Assembly: GCF_009856295.1 (NCBI RefSeq)
Contig: NZ_WMEU01000001.1
Coordinates: 868,001 to 932,000, forward strand
Length of the DNA: 64,000 nucleotides
Reading direction: 5' to 3'
Source: Pontibacillus yanchengensis
GTDB taxonomy: Bacteria; Bacillota; Bacilli; Bacillales; BH030062
Under the pieces are notes generated by a model. That model had not been told where the DNA came from, made no database searches, and was given only the letters and a program-made list of their open reading frames with translations. The position numbers and the translations under genes were made by a program. Below, piece by piece: positions 61,320 to 64,000 of the stretch (position 1 is its first letter; every line of letters starts with the position of its first letter).

Positions 61320-62573
61320 TTAGCATGATTGAACCTGCATAAATTCTAACCCTAAATGAAGTACTAGTTTTTCAGAAATAGACTGATAAGTATTACTAAT
61401 AGAGATATTTCTCCTACAAAAAATAGATTGATACACCACACCTTCAAGCATAATGACACCTTCTTTTGCTTCTGACATCATACTTCGGGAAGATGGATGG
61501 GTTTTCGGGATAAAATCGTAGTTACGGATACTAAGTTGATTTTCAATGGTATCCACTTCATAAATTGGAAAAGGAGATTCAATGGTCGGCTCCATCGCTA
61601 GTTCAATATCATATTGCCCTAACAAAACAGGAGTTTTTATACCCAGATATTGGTGATTCTCCAGCTTTTTCTCATAAGAATAGCCATAAAGCTCATTGAG
61701 TTGCTTTGTAGGAACTTTAGATGGTGTATTTGCTATTTGTACTTGGTTCGAAATAACAGCACTTGCGATGTCGCAGTATGGAGTGTCATGAAACGTTTTC
61801 TCTGTATAAAAAAACTTGGAACTTAAACTTTCGTTTACTCGATCATCATCATCTATAAACCGATACGTTTGATTAGAGGAAGAAGGAATTAGTGGTGGAC
61901 GTAAGAAATGTTTTACATTAATCCATGCTTTAAAATGTACCTCTCCAGTTAACACATTATCTACTTCACTTGGTTCATTTTCCTTTTTATTCTCATTCAA
62001 CAGATTCAAAGAATAGGAATACGTTCCTGTTAATGGGTGACATTGTTCAGTAATTTCAACCTCTTCCTTTTTCATTAAAGGAAGAGTCTCTGTCTCAAGT
62101 TCTTGACGACTCTTCTCCTCTTTAACATCCGTATGCTCAGTATGTGTCTCTTCTATTTCAGCAATTGAATCATCTAATGGATTATTTTCATTTGCCACCA
62201 ACTGATCTTGGCCCTGAAAACTTTGTTGTACCACATGTTGAATCATTTCTCCATAAGAAGATGTAGACAGACCATCTTCAACATTGGAGATTTGCGACGT
62301 TTGTTCTTCCTGTACATGTTCTTCTTCTAAATTGGCCTCAGAAATGTGAGAACAATTCACTTGCTCAATCGTCAATGTATTGTCTATCTCTTTCTCTTCA
62401 AATGTAGTTTCACCAAATTTGAACGATTTCCCAGCATAATTTCGCTTCAAACGCTTTGGTGATTTGCGTTTTTTTCGTTCTTTATTATATGATTTCCCCT
62501 CTTTAAACCGACTCACTTGTTTCCCTTTTGGTGCATTTTTCATCGCAGCATTGTTTATCCACGGTATATTCAC
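61320..62573 (-). CDS. Divergent, extended CsxC-like spore protein
   Basis: About 417 residues. The N-terminal third is basic (KERKKRKSPKRLKRNY), then a long acidic Glu/Thr/Gln-rich spacer (about residues 70-190), and the C-terminal half contains pieces alike to the gene at 60455: KTPVLLGQYDIELAME, FFYTEKTFHDTPYCDIASA and YQSISEKLVLHLGLEF. It is thus a paralog with an added charged region, probably a coat or exosporium component. GGAGAGGAGG stands 7 bases before GTG 62573; the longer frame to 62645 would include the ribosome binding site. It has a sigma-K-like promoter. Confidence 0.65.
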   Translation of the reverse strand: MNIPWINNAAMKNAPKGKQVSRFKEGKSYNKERKKRKSPKRLKRNYAGKSFKFGETTFEEKEIDNTLTIEQVNCSHISEANLEEEHVQEEQTSQISNVEDGLSTSSYGEMIQHVVQQSFQGQDQLVANENNPLDDSIAEIEETHTEHTDVKEEKSRQELETETLPLMKKEEVEITEQCHPLTGTYSYSLNLLNENKKENEPSEVDNVLTGEVHFKAWINVKHFLRPPLIPSSSNQTYRFIDDDDRVNESLSSKFFYTEKTFHDTPYCDIASAVISNQVQIANTPSKVPTKQLNELYGYSYEKKLENHQYLGIKTPVLLGQYDIELAMEPTIESPFPIYEVDTIENQLSIRNYDFIPKTHPSSRSMMSEAKEGVIMLEGVVYQSIFCRRNISISNTYQSISEKLVLHLGLEFMQVQSC

Positions 62574-62611
62574 ACAGTATCCTCCTCTCCAAACCAAACC
62601 TTTTCCCTTTA

Positions 62612-62638
62612 TTATGTATGTCATTAGCCTAGAATTGT
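62612..62638 (-). promoter_or_regulatory. Sigma-K-like promoter
   Basis: On the minus strand AC (62637-62638), 16 bases, then CATACATAA (62612-62620), one mismatch from CATAnnnTA, about 40 bases before the GTG start. Confidence 0.45.
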
Positions 62639-62729
62639 TCCTCATTCAAAACAAAAGGATGATGAAGCATGATTTCTAAAAAGTAACACTATATATTATG
62701 GTATAGATACAAAACATAAGGGTGATGAA

Positions 62730-64000
62730 ATGAAGTTAAGGAAATTTGTTGATCCGTTACCTATACCATCTACCTTAAAGCCAAATACCATTTTAAATGG
62801 TGTTCCATATTATGAAGTGACAATGCTTCAATGTGTCCAACAACTTCATCGTGATTTATCACCGACAACTATTTGGGGATACAACGGCATGTATCCAGGT
62901 CCAACAATTGAAGCATTTAGTCATCATTTAACTCGTGTTTGTTGGAAGAATCAGCTCCCAAGAAAGCATTTTCTTCCAGTGGATAAAACGGTTCATGGCG
63001 CAGAGCCTTCTAACCCTGAAGTACGTACAGTTGTTCACCTTCATGGAGGAGCAACACCAGATTATAGTGATGGGTATCCAGAAGCATGGTTTACGAACAA
63101 CTTTCAGGAAGTAGGACCTTATTTCACAACAAAAATTTATGATTACCCCAACCTCCAGCCTTCTACCGCTCTTTGGTATCACGACCACGCTGTAGGTATA
63201 ACAAGATTGAACATATACGCTGGGTTAAGTGGTTTTTATTTCATTCGCGACACGCAAGAACAAATGTTGAACCTTCCTAAAGGAAATTATGAAGTGCCCT
63301 TAATGGTTCAGGATCGAAGTTTCAATACAAATGGCTCCCTATACTATCCTTGTGAACCTGAAATACCGGTCGAAGGCGTATGTCCTTCTGTTATACCAGA
63401 ATTCTTCGGTGATACTATTCTCGTAAATGGAAAAGTATGGCCATATTTAGACATTGAACCCCGTCGTTATCGTTTCCGCTTATTAAATGCATCCAATTCT
63501 AGATTCTATAATTTTTCATTGAGTTCAAATCAGTTTTTTTATCAAATTGGAAGTGATCAGGGATTGCTCAAGCAACCAGTTATGCTAAAAGAAATTCTTC
63601 TCGGACCTGCTGAACGTGCAGATGTCATTGTGGATTTTTCTATGCAGTACGGAGATACCATTATCTTACAAAACAGCGCACCAGCACCTTTTCCAGATGG
63701 TGACGTACCTGAACCTGAGACAACGGGCTCCATCCTACAATTCAGAATCAATCGCCCATTATGTAGTTTGGATACAAGCACAATCCCTTATTATTTAACC
63801 CATATGCCTATATTATCTGAAGATCTGGCTTCGAAAACTCGACAGTTATCTCTTGATATGACCCAAGATGCCTATGGAAGAGAGATCAACTTATTAAATA
63901 ATAAAAGGTGGGCAGAACCGATAACAGAGTGCCCTAAACTCGGCACTTATGAACTATGGTCCTTCCTAAATACAACTGATGATGCACACCCTATTCACAT
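62730..64000 (+). CDS. cotA: Spore coat multicopper oxidase (laccase) CotA, 3' end outside window
   Basis: The visible 423 codons begin MKLRKFVDPLPIPSTLKP and include two copper-ligand motifs, VHLHGGATP and WYHDHAVG, then the domain 2 segment (LVNGKVWPYLDIEPRRYRFRLLNASN, about residues 230-256). The last bases reach DDAHPIH, the start of the type 1/3 copper motif HPIHLH. The family's ~510-residue length means about 90 residues are missing. CotA is an outer-coat laccase that oxidises phenols and forms the brown spore pigment. AAGGGTGATG precedes ATG 62730. It is divergent from the CsxC-like pair. Confidence 0.95.
   Translation, partial: MKLRKFVDPLPIPSTLKPNTILNGVPYYEVTMLQCVQQLHRDLSPTTIWGYNGMYPGPTIEAFSHHLTRVCWKNQLPRKHFLPVDKTVHGAEPSNPEVRTVVHLHGGATPDYSDGYPEAWFTNNFQEVGPYFTTKIYDYPNLQPSTALWYHDHAVGITRLNIYAGLSGFYFIRDTQEQMLNLPKGNYEVPLMVQDRSFNTNGSLYYPCEPEIPVEGVCPSVIPEFFGDTILVNGKVWPYLDIEPRRYRFRLLNASNSRFYNFSLSSNQFFYQIGSDQGLLKQPVMLKEILLGPAERADVIVDFSMQYGDTIILQNSAPAPFPDGDVPEPETTGSILQFRINRPLCSLDTSTIPYYLTHMPILSEDLASKTRQLSLDMTQDAYGREINLLNNKRWAEPITECPKLGTYELWSFLNTTDDAHPIH

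Overview
This is a low-GC, spore-forming Firmicute chromosome segment, most likely from the family Bacillaceae. The evidence is strong GGAGG-type ribosome binding sites, frequent TTG/GTG starts, a CotA spore-coat laccase, two CsxC-like spore proteins with sigma-K-like promoters, a CYP102 P450 with a Bm3R1/FatR-type repressor, CstA, CspB-type cold shock protein and GlcDF. A proline cluster in proH-proJ-proA order and a TRAP transporter fit a moderately halophilic relative such as Halobacillus, Pontibacillus or Virgibacillus. That placement is inference; no rRNA or tRNA gene is visible.

Layout. 0-13 kb: the end of a flavin amine oxidase, an MFS exporter with its own TetR repressor and twin operators, KduD, an aldehyde dehydrogenase, a pseudouridine synthase and an RpiB-like protein, mixed with decayed genes (a methylguanine methyltransferase, a chemoreceptor tail, a glyoxalase, an ABC exporter and a small membrane protein cut at one deletion scar). 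13-22 kb: a Gly/Pro/Tyr-rich spore-type protein, cold shock protein, YfmL-like helicase, CstA, a CwlQ-like lytic transglycosylase, a frameshift-split membrane-anchored protein and small genes. 22.4-29.1 kb: one minus-strand operon (symporter, GntR regulator, alpha/beta hydrolase, metal-dependent hydrolase, glcD, glcF) that looks built to import an unknown acid or ester and oxidise a 2-hydroxy acid. 30-40.5 kb: a beta-glucan oligosaccharide locus (LacI regulator, ABC binding protein and permeases, GH1, GH30, large GH94/GH161-like phosphorylase). 40.8-45.8 kb: proH-proJ-proA plus a second glutamate 5-kinase. 46.2-53 kb: kdgR-kdgK-hxlA-hxlB-eda-dctPQM, which joins Entner-Doudoroff KDG catabolism, ribulose-monophosphate-type enzymes and a TRAP importer. 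53.5-64 kb: a Gfo/Idh/MocA oxidoreductase, a zinc-ribbon protein, TetR-CYP102, a DinB-family protein and a spore coat cluster ending in cotA, which runs off the window.

The most unusual non-coding signal is a dispersed repeat family: nine recognisable copies plus one solo right end, all in the same orientation. Copies have imperfect terminal inverted repeats, come in two inner subfamilies, and most end about 28-41 bases from the intrinsic terminator of the neighbouring minus-strand gene. The two leading leads for something undescribed are this terminator-associated element and the KDG/RuMP hybrid operon.
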